In this document: positions 41,563 to 51,980 of the stretch, in pieces
Position numbering within the stretch: position 1 is the first letter of the stretch
Layout of the letters: every line of letters begins with the position of its first letter
Assembly: GCA_006247105.1 (NCBI GenBank)
Contig: CM016928.1
Span: 310,001-374,000, forward strand
DNA: 64,000 nt
Source of the DNA: Giardia muris
Taxonomy: Eukaryota > Fornicata > Diplomonadida > Hexamitidae
Direction of reading: 5' to 3'
The notes under the pieces: model-generated
Database searches by the model: none
Told to the model about the DNA's origin: nothing
What the model saw: only the letters and a program-made list of their open reading frames with translations
Program-made: the position numbers and the translations under genes

Positions 41563-44500
41563 ATGTCTAGCTCATTAAGTGCCCAACTTCAGAGGCTATC
41601 CACGGAGACGATCGCGACCACGGCCAGCGGGGCGCGGCGGCACTTTCCGAGCCTTCTCTTCGGGCCGCAAGCCCGTCAGATCCCACTCGAGACGATCTAT
41701 GAGATCGGCCTTTCCGGGTACCTCGAGCTCCTTGGGCATCGCCCAGCTCTCGCCCCCTTCCAGGACACCATCTTCCACCATGATGCACTCATGTACGATC
41801 GCGAGACGCGCACGCGGGAGCTGAACGACCAGGTTGATGCTACGATCGTCTCCTTCCTCGAACATGCTGTGGACCTCCTTCACATGCCCGCCGCACACAA
41901 GGCACTCGAGTTCCTCCTGCGGCGCTTCCGCGCGGACCTCTATTTGTCGGAGGAGCTCGTCCTCCTCTTTCTCCCCTATCACGAGACCGTCGTCTTCTCA
42001 CACTTGATCAACAGCCTAGTGATGGCTCGGAATGCCCCCCTTCCGGACTCGCATATCCTTTCACGTCTCGGAACTAAGGGCTGGCCCGGCCCGCGCACCC
42101 TTCTCCTGCGACCGCTCACCAGCAATGGTTGTGTCGTCCTTGGGAAGATCATCCAGCGCCTCAAGGCTCTTGAGAAGGCGAACATCACCGGCTTTCTGAT
42201 GTACCACCGATTCTGTTGCGTACTGCTCCTGGACATGGTCAGCCGTCATGACCCTGCAGGATGTCCATCTTTGTACCTTCATATCTCCGAGTTACTTGTA
42301 TGGGGTGCGGCGAAGAACCGTCACTCGGAAGCTCGAGACGCTGTGGCGGCCTTACTCCTTATGGCGCCTCCAAGGCTTTTTGAGTACTTCGTTGGTACTC
42401 CACACCGTGGAGAGTTCCTTCGTGCCATCCTACGGGCACCACTCGGGCGAGATTTCACACGCACCATCCGGTACCTCATAGCCCTTTCGAGATTAGCAAA
42501 GAAGGCATCCATCCCTTCCATCTTCGGTCCAGCGGAGACACTCCAGTATCTTTGCAGTGTTAAGCCCGAGATCGACCTGGCTTTGGCTCTCCGCGAGATC
42601 GCGAGCGAGGCCTCACGTAAAGAGACCGAGGCTACATACAGAGAGTACTTAGCAGCATTCGCCACCTCTTTCTCCGAGGGTATATTTGGCTTCTCGACCG
42701 AGAAGCTTCCAGACACGTTAACGACGAAACAGAGAGAGGAGATGCTTGGAGCTTTCGCCCGTGGTCTGGATCGCCTGGGAGATATCCTTCACACACTTCA
42801 GAGGGGTGGGAAGGCGGAGCAACACGCGGAGGCGGTCGTCCGGGTCGTTGTGGAAGGTGTCGCCCGCTTTCTTTATGAGAACCCGAGCTACTGCAACTCG
42901 ACAGAGGGGGCACTCGGGCGACTGATGAATCTATGCGTTGATGTTGATGTTGTGCAGTTTTCGTCGGGGCTCTCCGCCTTCCTGGACTCAGTGCACGCCA
43001 CTAGCGAGACCAAAGGGGATCTAGCGACCCGTCTGATTAAAGCGATGCTGGGGAATGATGAGAACATGTTACTCGCTCCGATCGTCCAAGAGACGGGGTT
43101 GTCCTGTGTTCTTGCTCTTGAGAGCCCGCACCTAGAGGTCAGACGACTAGGCTACGAGTATATGGAACATGTGATCACTAATGCGCAAGCCCCTATGTAC
43201 ACCCTTCTACCCGTCCTCATCGACCAGCTATTACGTGAGCCGGCATACCAGCTCCTCACTCAGCTTCAAGGTCTTTTGCTTGCCTTTACAAAGGCCATTC
43301 CTACAGGGTCCTCGTTAATCGATACGGGCTTGCCAGAGACCAGCGTCCAGCTCATCGTCCCTGTCTTCCTTCGCTTCTATTGTCACTCCATTACGGCACA
43401 CCTTGAGACCGAAGTGCCAGCCGATTTCCTCTTTCGGATTGCCGGGTTCTTGAAACGCGTCAAGGGAGCGACAGATACTGACAAACTCCTCCTTCTCGAA
43501 CAGCGTCTACTTCAGCAGAACCATATTGCTTCAACGCCAATGGAGTTGGTCTTCCCCTTCCTTTCGCGGCAGGACATGCTTGCAGCCCTTCTGGATATAT
43601 CCTTAAGCCGTATCCACTCTCCCTACACACAACTCTTTTCGCGCTCATACTCATGCCTCTTTGAGTCGGAAGTTGACGCCTCGGCGCAAATGCTCGCGGT
43701 CCTTTGCTCGCTGGCCGCCTCGACCTCTCCATACGCGGAGCTGATCCTCGCGACGGCCGTCTCGGGAATTCGATCTCTTCCTTTGAAGGTGATTAATGTG
43801 CTCGCAGGGGCAAACGGCACCCCTGCCTTTCTTGAGACGCTTGGTGAGGCCTTTCTTCGAGAACAGTCTGTCTCGGAATGGGCAAGCTCTCTTCTCTCGT
43901 GCAAATTCGACCCCCACCTTATTGACTGTATACTCTGTGCCGCGTTTGAGTCCAAGGCATACCTTGCGAGTGCCACGACCGCTTTGAAGCTTGAACTCAA
44001 AGACATGGCATCCGGGGCATCTCGCACCCCATCCAAACGGGATTCGATGCTCTTAGCGGCCGATAATAGCGTTGACGTTGACTTATACTTGGTATTGGCA
44101 TGTGCTGCCTTACAAGAAGCCCGAAGCGTCCCAATTCTTACCGCAGCTCATAGTAGGATCGGACAGCTACTTTCTGTGGCATCAGGCGCAGCCGACATCC
44201 CCCTGATCACCGTTCTACAAAGCGTCCATACTGCGCTCGAGACGAAGCTCGCAGATGGCCAACTGGGTCCGGTGCTCTTAGGGACGATCACTGACGTTCT
44301 AATGGTCATATCTGGGAGCACTCGCTCATCTCACGCCTATCTTGCCGAGTTTATCGGCCTCGAGCTCTTTGCGTGGGTAGATCAATGCGTCACAGATGGA
44401 CTCACTCAGGAGACTGTGGATGAGATCATGGAGAGACTCGGGGCGGTGCTCACCTTCCTAGGGGGTGAGAAGGCTGGGATGCCCGCCCTCATCGTGAAAC

Positions 44501-47500
44501 TAAGTCGAGCTGTTGGTCTTTGTCTAACGCGCCTTGTGGCCTGCTGCCCACCGGAACTCATACAGCCCCGAGGACGCGAGTCTGGTGATGCCGATACGGA
44601 ACTGTTCAACCAGGTGCTCCAGACCGTGCCACGAAGAGGAGAAGAGGCGACTGAGACACATCAGCTTCTCGCCGAGGGCTTGCACACTCTTGTGGACCAG
44701 GCCTACACGCTTTTTGGGCAGCTAAGCGATGAGTTGACGGAGACATCCATTGATATTGACTCTTTACGAGCTCAGACGTACGCTTATCTTACCGTGCTAG
44801 GGACAGTCCCGGAGTTTACTTCATGGGCGCATGCAATAGACAACTACGCCTTCTTCCTCGTGGACGCCGCAGAGGCCCCTGCAACGCTCCGCGAGACGTG
44901 CCAGGCGGTGACGAGCGACGAGGTCATTGGAGCCGACATCTCCCACCTCGCACGTGAATACGTGACTCGGGCAGCACTCTCTGTGTCCTATCTCGATAAT
45001 AATGTCACGGCTTGTCCTCAAACCTTCCTTGAGATGCTTTCCATTCGAACTCGCTTCGTGGATAGGCCTTCCGCCTTACTTGGTGCTATCGTTAACCTCA
45101 TTTCCCCCGAGGACACAGACTCACGCATTCATCACCTGGCGGTCAAGCTTCTTTTACGATTCCTTCCGAAGCAAGCTACTGGCGAAACCGTTTCGGACTA
45201 CAACGAGGCCGGGGTTTATGGAGATTTAGCAGACAGTCATGGAGAGAACGACTCGGATACTACTGATGCCCCCCGCGATGAACTGACAGACATCGTGCCC
45301 TTTGAAGAAGATGCAAGACGGATCTCCTTCCTCTGCGTACGGTATCCGGCACTTTTCGTCTGCGCCCTCAGTGTCTCACCAGACGTCTTTGAGACTACCT
45401 TCGTTGAAGGGACCATTCAACAGATCTGGCGGCTTCTCAATGGCGACGACACGACGAGTGTCACTTATCCTGATCACCTCATCCGTATTCTTGGCTCAAT
45501 TCTTCAGTACGCCTCCCTTATTCATGGGATGCGGCCCGCCTTCTGGCGTATCGAGTTCACGCTGGTACGGACCGCCATCCAGCTACTCGAGCATGGGGCA
45601 CTTCATAACACAGATTTCCATCGACTCTGTCAGGCCGTCTGGGAAGGGTTTCCTCCCGTATTGCAAGGTTTCCATCCTCTCCTCTTCGCCTATGGGATAC
45701 TTCTTCTCCTTCCCGAGAATATGCAAAAGACCGAGGCAATCATCCAACACTTGCTTCTTCCCGCCCCATGTGTAGCACAGCTTAGTATGGCCAACATCCT
45801 TTCACATCCGACACTTTGGGCCTTCTTGCAGGACAATGTCACTGCGGACATGATGGCTGTCCTAGAAGAAGCCTGTGCAAGCTCATCCTCTCTAGCGTCA
45901 AGTGTACACTTAGCTCAGTCGCTAGGTCTTTCCAAGCTTCTTGATATGTCAGAATTATCCTTGACGGTCCGAGAACGTGAGGATATGACTTCAGATCCTC
46001 GGGATGAACGAAATGAGTCGATAGCAGAGGAGGAGAACGAGGGCGAGGTCGCTTATGCACTCTCGGCTAGCCTTCTTGTCTCCTTCTTCATCTTTATTGA
46101 GCAAACCTCTGTTCAAACGAAGGCGGCCACCCAGCATCTCCTGGATGCCTATGCGACTCTTCTCACGACGCATGACTTCCGCATTGCGTGTGTGATGACG
46201 CCGGATATAGGGTGTGCTGCACGAGAGGCTCTTCTCGGGGTGCTTCAGCTCGCCATCTACGATGAGGTGCGTAGCAAGGAAATCGTTGTGCGACTAGCAT
46301 CTCAGGTCGACCCCGACGTGATCGCTTCTGCATGTCAAGCGGTCTATCAGGAGGTGGAGACAAATCGTGTGTCTCTTCAAGCAGTTGAGACTCTCTTCTC
46401 CCTATTACAGACCCAACTCGAGGATATCGTCAGGGCTGGACGAGTTGGCCTCTTTAATGGCTCAGTCATATTCTCCGAGCTTGCGGGGGCGTTCGAAGGC
46501 GCCTTTGGAAGTAAGACGAATCTGATCGGGCTTCCGCAAGCTGTCCTGAATGTTTTCGTCACGCTATCGAAGACGTTTCCATCCGCCCTTCTACCAGATC
46601 GAGCCCTTGACTTGCTCGTAATAGCCATGGATGCGGGGATGTTTGGACGGCTAGAAACAAACAATGGGGAGTTCAGTATCTTGACCCCCGCCGTGATACA
46701 ACTTGTCGAGGCATGCGATGGGGCGCTTCTCCAGCACTTAACAAACATCTGTGAGCCGCTTCTTTTACACCTCGAGAGGATTCTAACCAACTCAGCATTT
46801 ATCGCACGCAATAGCGGTCTCGATGTCGAATCTCTTCTTACTGATGATACCCTCTCCGTCCTCGACTTGCTTCTGTCTCTTTTGAGGTATCACGGACGGT
46901 TCATGTCTCCTTTCTTGGACCGGACCATCCTTGCATGTGGGATGTTTTGCTTCTCAGGACCATCTCGAGGCCTTATCTCGACCACGTTACAGGCAGATGG
47001 AAGCCCTATGAGGGCCACCTCGATCTTCGAGGCCCTTCTTCCTGGTAAGCCCAATGATGCGGGGATGCGTACGATAACTGTGGCAGAGATCGCGGAGACA
47101 TGTCTAGAAGAGCTACAGAGGGTTGTGCCTCCACGACTTCTTTGTGGGATAATTGGGAAGGTCATCGATCGCTTCCTTCTTCTCCTTTCGACGCACAAGT
47201 GCATACGTCTTGAGCCACTTCTCCATGCGTTTGCTCGTGTCGTTGTTCCGAAGATTCAGTCGGAGGCCGGGATGGTCACACAGTTCGGTTCCTTGATCAA
47301 CTTGGCTCTTCGTGTGGCGGATTTCCGGACCCATGGGTGCTACGAGACCATCTTTGAAGACTTCGAGCGTCTCGAGAGCTGCGTCTTTCTTCTATTAGCA
47401 GAGGCTTCTCGAGGGAATGCGAAGAAGATGTTCGCAACAGTGGTCACCACCTTCTGGACATGGTGCACGGGCCAGGACGATGCAGAACTACCAGGTCAGT

Positions 47501-48348
47501 CGGCTACTGGCCCGTTATCCGCCTTTCAAAACACATTCCCGGCAGAGTATCGTGAGTTAGACCTCTTGGCGGGAGAACATCCAGTTTGTCTCCCGCGACT
47601 CGTCTCATATGCGCACCTTCTGAGTGTCTTGGCTGGGTTTGACGAGACTTCGCTTCTTGAGGTGGTGAAGAAGAACCTCTACTCAACAATCGCGATGTAC
47701 GTACGTATGAGTGCGGTAGATACACTTCTGACGTCTACGGCACGAGGACCCGACGGTCAACGGCTTACAGAACTCGTTGACGCCCCTCTTGGTTGTTGCA
47801 CGACGTGCCTGGTTACAACCCCATTGCCCCGACCCGAATTCTTCGCGCTAGCGCTCGCCGGACGATACTTCCTCCTATTCCTCTATGCCTGTGGCCAGGT
47901 GGATGGCATCATGCGTACGGATGCGTTCCTCGCCGGATCTTCGTTCATCGCAAGTATTGTTTGCTCGGAACCCCTTGCACAGCTGCCCCCCCTTGCCCTA
48001 CAGGCTACCATCGCCCTCGAAAGCATGATCAAGGGGAGTTCGGGCTCCACCGCAGGGATACGGCTCTGGCGATATACCCATGATACGTGCGTCAAGATAT
48101 ACGGCCATTCGGCCGGGGCGCAACGTCTGCGGGCGCTTGAGCTCCTAGCGGCCGTCTTCCGGGCGGGTGGGCAAGAAGCCTTAGCACTCCTGCCAGATAC
48201 GACCGGCATCATTGGAGAAGCGCTTGAGAGTCCTTCCCCCGCGTTCGAGGCCAGCGCCAAGCTGCTCATCCAGGCAGTCGAGGCCGCCTCAGGCACCCGT
48301 TATGACGAGTTGGCTGGCCAGACACGAGCTCAGAGTAAAAGTCGGTGA
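41563..48348 (+). CDS. UTP10: HEATR1 / UTP10, SSU-processome HEAT-repeat protein
   Basis: 2261 residues, similar to human HEATR1 (about 2140). The N-terminus matches the family closely: SLSAQLQRLS, then FPSLLFGPQARQIPLETIYEIGLSGYLELLG, LNDQVDATIVSFLEH, and HKALEFLLRRFRADLY followed by LPYHETVVF (family CLEWLIHRF...VLPYHET). The rest is a continuous helical-repeat solenoid, and an acidic linker lies near residues 1480-1490. UTP10 belongs to the t-UTP/UtpA complex, which binds nascent pre-rRNA and supports Pol I transcription. It occupies over a tenth of the window without interruption and ends 6 bp before the next ATG. Confidence 0.9.
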   Translation: MSSSLSAQLQRLSTETIATTASGARRHFPSLLFGPQARQIPLETIYEIGLSGYLELLGHRPALAPFQDTIFHHDALMYDRETRTRELNDQVDATIVSFLEHAVDLLHMPAAHKALEFLLRRFRADLYLSEELVLLFLPYHETVVFSHLINSLVMARNAPLPDSHILSRLGTKGWPGPRTLLLRPLTSNGCVVLGKIIQRLKALEKANITGFLMYHRFCCVLLLDMVSRHDPAGCPSLYLHISELLVWGAAKNRHSEARDAVAALLLMAPPRLFEYFVGTPHRGEFLRAILRAPLGRDFTRTIRYLIALSRLAKKASIPSIFGPAETLQYLCSVKPEIDLALALREIASEASRKETEATYREYLAAFATSFSEGIFGFSTEKLPDTLTTKQREEMLGAFARGLDRLGDILHTLQRGGKAEQHAEAVVRVVVEGVARFLYENPSYCNSTEGALGRLMNLCVDVDVVQFSSGLSAFLDSVHATSETKGDLATRLIKAMLGNDENMLLAPIVQETGLSCVLALESPHLEVRRLGYEYMEHVITNAQAPMYTLLPVLIDQLLREPAYQLLTQLQGLLLAFTKAIPTGSSLIDTGLPETSVQLIVPVFLRFYCHSITAHLETEVPADFLFRIAGFLKRVKGATDTDKLLLLEQRLLQQNHIASTPMELVFPFLSRQDMLAALLDISLSRIHSPYTQLFSRSYSCLFESEVDASAQMLAVLCSLAASTSPYAELILATAVSGIRSLPLKVINVLAGANGTPAFLETLGEAFLREQSVSEWASSLLSCKFDPHLIDCILCAAFESKAYLASATTALKLELKDMASGASRTPSKRDSMLLAADNSVDVDLYLVLACAALQEARSVPILTAAHSRIGQLLSVASGAADIPLITVLQSVHTALETKLADGQLGPVLLGTITDVLMVISGSTRSSHAYLAEFIGLELFAWVDQCVTDGLTQETVDEIMERLGAVLTFLGGEKAGMPALIVKLSRAVGLCLTRLVACCPPELIQPRGRESGDADTELFNQVLQTVPRRGEEATETHQLLAEGLHTLVDQAYTLFGQLSDELTETSIDIDSLRAQTYAYLTVLGTVPEFTSWAHAIDNYAFFLVDAAEAPATLRETCQAVTSDEVIGADISHLAREYVTRAALSVSYLDNNVTACPQTFLEMLSIRTRFVDRPSALLGAIVNLISPEDTDSRIHHLAVKLLLRFLPKQATGETVSDYNEAGVYGDLADSHGENDSDTTDAPRDELTDIVPFEEDARRISFLCVRYPALFVCALSVSPDVFETTFVEGTIQQIWRLLNGDDTTSVTYPDHLIRILGSILQYASLIHGMRPAFWRIEFTLVRTAIQLLEHGALHNTDFHRLCQAVWEGFPPVLQGFHPLLFAYGILLLLPENMQKTEAIIQHLLLPAPCVAQLSMANILSHPTLWAFLQDNVTADMMAVLEEACASSSSLASSVHLAQSLGLSKLLDMSELSLTVREREDMTSDPRDERNESIAEEENEGEVAYALSASLLVSFFIFIEQTSVQTKAATQHLLDAYATLLTTHDFRIACVMTPDIGCAAREALLGVLQLAIYDEVRSKEIVVRLASQVDPDVIASACQAVYQEVETNRVSLQAVETLFSLLQTQLEDIVRAGRVGLFNGSVIFSELAGAFEGAFGSKTNLIGLPQAVLNVFVTLSKTFPSALLPDRALDLLVIAMDAGMFGRLETNNGEFSILTPAVIQLVEACDGALLQHLTNICEPLLLHLERILTNSAFIARNSGLDVESLLTDDTLSVLDLLLSLLRYHGRFMSPFLDRTILACGMFCFSGPSRGLISTTLQADGSPMRATSIFEALLPGKPNDAGMRTITVAEIAETCLEELQRVVPPRLLCGIIGKVIDRFLLLLSTHKCIRLEPLLHAFARVVVPKIQSEAGMVTQFGSLINLALRVADFRTHGCYETIFEDFERLESCVFLLLAEASRGNAKKMFATVVTTFWTWCTGQDDAELPGQSATGPLSAFQNTFPAEYRELDLLAGEHPVCLPRLVSYAHLLSVLAGFDETSLLEVVKKNLYSTIAMYVRMSAVDTLLTSTARGPDGQRLTELVDAPLGCCTTCLVTTPLPRPEFFALALAGRYFLLFLYACGQVDGIMRTDAFLAGSSFIASIVCSEPLAQLPPLALQATIALESMIKGSSGSTAGIRLWRYTHDTCVKIYGHSAGAQRLRALELLAAVFRAGGQEALALLPDTTGIIGEALESPSPAFEASAKLLIQAVEAASGTRYDELAGQTRAQSKSR

Positions 48349-48354
48349 TCCCAT

Positions 48355-49716
48355 ATGAGCACTAGAGTGCGCGACCTCCGAGCGGGGTCTGGAGGGACCA
48401 GCGTCCCCGTTCTCCAGAAGATGCGCCAGAAGCTCGATGCGGCGCGGTCCTTGGCCCTTGGGACCGAAGCATCAACTGAACGGATGGCAAGGCTTCGAGA
48501 GCTACTCGGAGAGCTTTCCAGCTTGTTGGATATCGCCCTCCAAGGTACGGGGACTGTTTCGAGTGGTGCAGACCAGCTAGTACAAACAGCATTGGAGAAG
48601 ACACTCAACCGACTTGTTCATGTCGAGGCAAAGGCTAGGGTCGCCGATGCAGACTCACGTGGGCTTAAGAGTGAGTGTGACAACCTAACTGAGGCTCTCA
48701 AGCAGCAACGGCAAGAAACGTCAACCCTGCGTCGGCTTCTGCAAGAGGCGAGTGAGTGTTCCGAACGGAATGCTTCATCTGCCAAGGAATGGCGTTCACG
48801 AGCTCAAGAGCTGGAGGGAGAGCTTGCAACGGCGCAAGCAGATGCGAACAAACTGGACTCTATCATGACTAAGCTTCGTGGTCTTTACGTTCGTTATACA
48901 GAGCTTTCGGCTCAGTATCGCGAGAAGGACGCGGAAACGTCAGCACGAGAAGCAATGTATCAGACTCAGCTGGCAGCACAGAAGAAGACCTTTGAGGAGC
49001 AATGCCGTTCACTCCGTACGGAGAATGAAGCCTTACGAAAGCAGCTTTCTCTACTGGGACGGTTAGAAAGCGGGTACAATGGCCCTTCAATACCTCAAGA
49101 CGTGGCCACGCAATCGCTGCAGGCCGAACTGCACACTCCCGAAGAATCCGAGCAAGAGAGAGTCATCTTCCTCAACGATGTGAAGAAGGCAACTCCACGA
49201 CAACAACAGTCACGTTACACCCTACGAGAGCCCGAACAGCCTCTTCAATCCCTACAATCATTACCATCGCAGTCAAAAGCTTCCCCTATCATGGACGAGG
49301 AGTTCTTCATGCAAGTACAGCGCCTCCTATCCGAAAAGCTGGCCGCCAACACACCCAAAGCAGGTCAGGCTTCAAGTCGGACGTCTAGTACGGGGAGCAG
49401 ACGTACGTCTAGGGCATTAGCGCTGACACAGGCTGAGACCGAGACAGAAGTCCTTACCAATGCACTCAAGCAAGGGAAGGCGTCAACCGCCGAGACCCCA
49501 AAGAGAGTAATGGTGGTCTTGCCAAACGGAGACCGGAAGCATCGTGAAAGACGCCGCTCTCGTAGTTCGGTGCCTCTCGATGAGAGCCTACCGGCACCCT
49601 CAGAGGTTGGGATCCTTGAGCGGTCAGATGAGGAGCCCTTGAGTTATACATATGCGGAACTGATGAATCTGCGGCAACGGATGCGAATGCTCGAGAGCAG
49701 GAGCAGTGGCGAGTGA
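48355..49716 (+). CDS. Coiled-coil protein, unknown
   Basis: 453 residues. Residues about 20-245 are predominantly heptad-like helix (for example RLRELLGELSSLLDIALQ, then LKSECDNLTEALKQQRQE). The remainder is Gln/Ser/Arg-rich with a short basic region (DRKHRERRRSRSS near 400) and a final helix (YAELMNLRQRMRMLESR). No family recognised. Only 6 bp (TCCCAT) separates it from the UTP10 stop. Confidence 0.8.
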   Translation: MSTRVRDLRAGSGGTSVPVLQKMRQKLDAARSLALGTEASTERMARLRELLGELSSLLDIALQGTGTVSSGADQLVQTALEKTLNRLVHVEAKARVADADSRGLKSECDNLTEALKQQRQETSTLRRLLQEASECSERNASSAKEWRSRAQELEGELATAQADANKLDSIMTKLRGLYVRYTELSAQYREKDAETSAREAMYQTQLAAQKKTFEEQCRSLRTENEALRKQLSLLGRLESGYNGPSIPQDVATQSLQAELHTPEESEQERVIFLNDVKKATPRQQQSRYTLREPEQPLQSLQSLPSQSKASPIMDEEFFMQVQRLLSEKLAANTPKAGQASSRTSSTGSRRTSRALALTQAETETEVLTNALKQGKASTAETPKRVMVVLPNGDRKHRERRRSRSSVPLDESLPAPSEVGILERSDEEPLSYTYAELMNLRQRMRMLESRSSGE

Positions 49717-49733
49717 CCCGGAGGCATAGAGGC

Positions 49734-50111
49734 ATGTCTATGGTTTTGATCAACCCCTATCGATCACCATTCTTCAGAGCCTCATCCTCTGGGCGTACGA
49801 TGATCTCAATGCCTGAAGGGGTTCTAATCGAGGCTGTTGTAGTGTTCCTTCCAGGAGAAGATCTAATGGCTGGGAGAATCCGAGGACATCAGCTGGTATC
49901 TAATAGTCCAACTTCAATGAAATTGAACGCATACGTTCCAGTCCCTACCGAAAGTGGGAGCAAAGTATGGATGGCGTCTACTGTCCAATCTTCTGAAGGA
50001 AAGAAGAAGAGCAAGAGGACCGGGATGGAAACAGTCCCCATCACTCCTGAAAAGCTCCCTCATGGCTCAGATGATGCAATCCACCTATCCTTCAGCCTGA
50101 ACGACGCGTGA
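49734..50111 (+). CDS. Small hypothetical protein
   Basis: 125 residues from the ATG at 49734 (a second Met lies two codons later). There are short beta-like stretches (EGVLIEAVVVFLP, MAGRIRGHQLVS, LNAYVPVP) and a basic KKKSKRTG. No family, signal peptide or membrane segment is evident. It fills the gap between two well-supported genes on the same strand and its codon use resembles them. Confidence 0.55.
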   Translation: MSMVLINPYRSPFFRASSSGRTMISMPEGVLIEAVVVFLPGEDLMAGRIRGHQLVSNSPTSMKLNAYVPVPTESGSKVWMASTVQSSEGKKKSKRTGMETVPITPEKLPHGSDDAIHLSFSLNDA

Positions 50112-50182
50112 TAAGCATAGCCCTCTTGCAGCAGTGGAACGTGATAGTCCACTAAAAAATGGTGCGTCTCTTTAAAAAGTGA

Positions 50183-51124
50183 ATGGACGAGAGCCTGACC
50201 CCCCTTATGCAGGCGGCTAAGGAGAACGATATAGAGAAGATTAATGAGTGCTTGGAACAACGTGGAAATGCTGACGGTGGGCAATCGGACTTGACAAAGC
50301 AGGACCGATTCGGGGAGACCGCACTTATGAAGGCCATCCTCAATGGGCACGTCGAACCTGTCATGCTACTAGCAGAGTACGAGTGTGGGTATACTGACAA
50401 GGAGGGGAAGAATGCTCTCATTCATGCTGTCGAGAAGAATAACTTGGAGGCCGTTAAACTCCTTCTTGGATATGTGAGCGAGCGTAATTATGCCAAAGAA
50501 GATGGAACTACTGCCCTTATCACGGCGGCGGAGTATGGGCGTGCAGAATGCGTCGAGCTCCTACGAGGATATCAGGCTGGTCGCCAGAATCGCTATGGTT
50601 GGACTGCCCTAATGTTAGCAGCTAGTCATGGATATTCCGCTTGCGTCGACCTCCTAATACATGAGGCTGGAAAGCGGACGGCCGAGGCATCTCACTGGGG
50701 GTCGAAATATCCAATTGGGGCGACTGCATTGATCATAGCAGTGATCTGCAGGCGTCTAGACATAGTTCTCAGACTCTTACCCTATGAGTTTGGTATTCCA
50801 GATAGTAATGGGCACACTGCTCTCTGGCACGCCAGGTACCACCAGCTGAGGGAAATTGAGCAAATACTCATGGTAGAAGCCAGTATTCCTCCTAACTTCC
50901 ATAGATTGGTGGCCCCCGACCATAGTCAATTCGTCCCTGGAGAGCTTGACTGGCTCCGTAGATATATTCACGCCCTGGGACATGTGGTGGTACAGAGAGT
51001 AGATACAGATGAGATTGGTGAGCTGGAAGCGAGGCTTGAGGAATCTGAGAGCAATCAGATGAGTCTACTCCGGGAGGTCTGCCGTTACAGAGACAAGTAC
51101 GGCCCGCTTGATGAATCCGGGTAG
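50183..51124 (+). CDS. Ankyrin-repeat protein (protein 21.1-like)
   Basis: 313 residues. About seven ankyrin repeats: LTPLMQAAKENDIEKINECL, ETALMKAILNGHVEPVMLL, KNALIHAVEKNNLEAVKLLL, TTALITAAEYGRAECVELL, WTALMLAASHGYSACVDLL, ATALIIAVICRRLDIVLRLL and HTALWHARYHQL. The C-terminal 60 residues form a charged helix (IGELEARLEESESNQMSLLREV), probably a coiled coil. It resembles the gene at 27455 in style but is shorter. ATG at 50183 follows CTTTAAAAAGTGA. Confidence 0.9.
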   Translation: MDESLTPLMQAAKENDIEKINECLEQRGNADGGQSDLTKQDRFGETALMKAILNGHVEPVMLLAEYECGYTDKEGKNALIHAVEKNNLEAVKLLLGYVSERNYAKEDGTTALITAAEYGRAECVELLRGYQAGRQNRYGWTALMLAASHGYSACVDLLIHEAGKRTAEASHWGSKYPIGATALIIAVICRRLDIVLRLLPYEFGIPDSNGHTALWHARYHQLREIEQILMVEASIPPNFHRLVAPDHSQFVPGELDWLRRYIHALGHVVVQRVDTDEIGELEARLEESESNQMSLLREVCRYRDKYGPLDESG

Positions 51125-51205
51125 GAACATGAATGAATGACGAACCAGCCCCCATTTGAGGCTTGATGGGGCAATCGGGATGGGCAATCTTCCTAGTCAA
51201 AAATA

Positions 51206-51793
51206 ATGCAGTCTCGTTCCAAGGCTAAGCAAGAAGAGATGCTCAACACTTTCCGCGAGCGCATTCGCGAGGCCCTCCGCGGGCTTTCACGCGAGCAGAA
51301 CAAGCTCGAGCTGGAGAGGTCCGACGTGGAGCAGCAAATTCGGACAGCCGTTGCCGCTGGAGACGCCGCAGGAGCTAAGGTCCAGGCGCGAATGCTCCTC
51401 CGCCTTCGCCAGAACGTCAACCGCCTCAACCAGTCCCGTGCCCAGCTGCTTTCCCTCAAGATGAACCTGCAGCTCGGGAAGTCGTTGGATACGATGAGCC
51501 GCGTCATTGGGGAGTCGGCGAACATCCTTGGGAACATCAGCGGCCACGTCAACGACAAGGAGACGCAGAAGAAGCTCGTCGAGTTCACAAAGGCGCTCGA
51601 GAAGATGCAGTTCAAGCAGGAGTACATGAACTCGATGTTCGACCATGCGATGAGCACCGCGGACGAGGATGACGAGGCCGACAAGCAGGTCGAGATGGTC
51701 GTGGCCGAGTACGCCCTGAACGCGCAGGGCGGGCTCTGCGACATCCCCAATCTTTCTGGGCATAACTCGAGTCAGAACAAGGATTTCATGTGA
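51206..51793 (+). CDS. VPS2: ESCRT-III subunit Vps2/CHMP2
   Basis: 195 residues. The basic helix-1/2 hairpin (RERIREALRGLSREQNKLE) is followed by AKVQARMLLRLRQNVNRLNQSRAQLLSLKMNLQ and LVEFTKALEKMQFKQEYMNSMFDHAM, which correspond to CHMP2 (VRIMAKDLVRTRRYVRKFVLMRANIQAVSLKIQ; MMEFERQAEIMDMKEEMMNDAIDDAM). It polymerises in membrane scission with Vps24 and is disassembled by Vps4. The protein stops shortly after LCDIPNLSG, where CHMP2 would continue about 30 residues to its MIT-interacting motif; that motif is absent. The ATG follows CAAAAATA. Confidence 0.88.
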   Translation: MQSRSKAKQEEMLNTFRERIREALRGLSREQNKLELERSDVEQQIRTAVAAGDAAGAKVQARMLLRLRQNVNRLNQSRAQLLSLKMNLQLGKSLDTMSRVIGESANILGNISGHVNDKETQKKLVEFTKALEKMQFKQEYMNSMFDHAMSTADEDDEADKQVEMVVAEYALNAQGGLCDIPNLSGHNSSQNKDFM

Positions 51794-51980
51794 GCGATAA
51801 CTGTGAACATACGGTTTGCTTGGTCTGGTTGGGACTGGATGGGACGTCGCTCTCGCATGCGCGTGCGTGTGTGGACGTAAGAAGTGAGAGGCGGGTCCAT
51901 CTCCTTTATCCCCTTCGGACTGAGACCGATGGAGTAGGAACGAATCTCAATTCATTAATCAGGATGAAGAACAAGACCCA
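51794..51980. other. 187-bp spacer between convergent genes
   Basis: The gap holds TGCGCGTGCGTGTGTGG, a short alternating purine-pyrimidine tract, near 51861 and an AT-rich CAATTCATTAATCAGG near 51949. No ORF with a promoter-like start, tRNA fold or C/D-box pair was found in either orientation. Confidence 0.4.
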
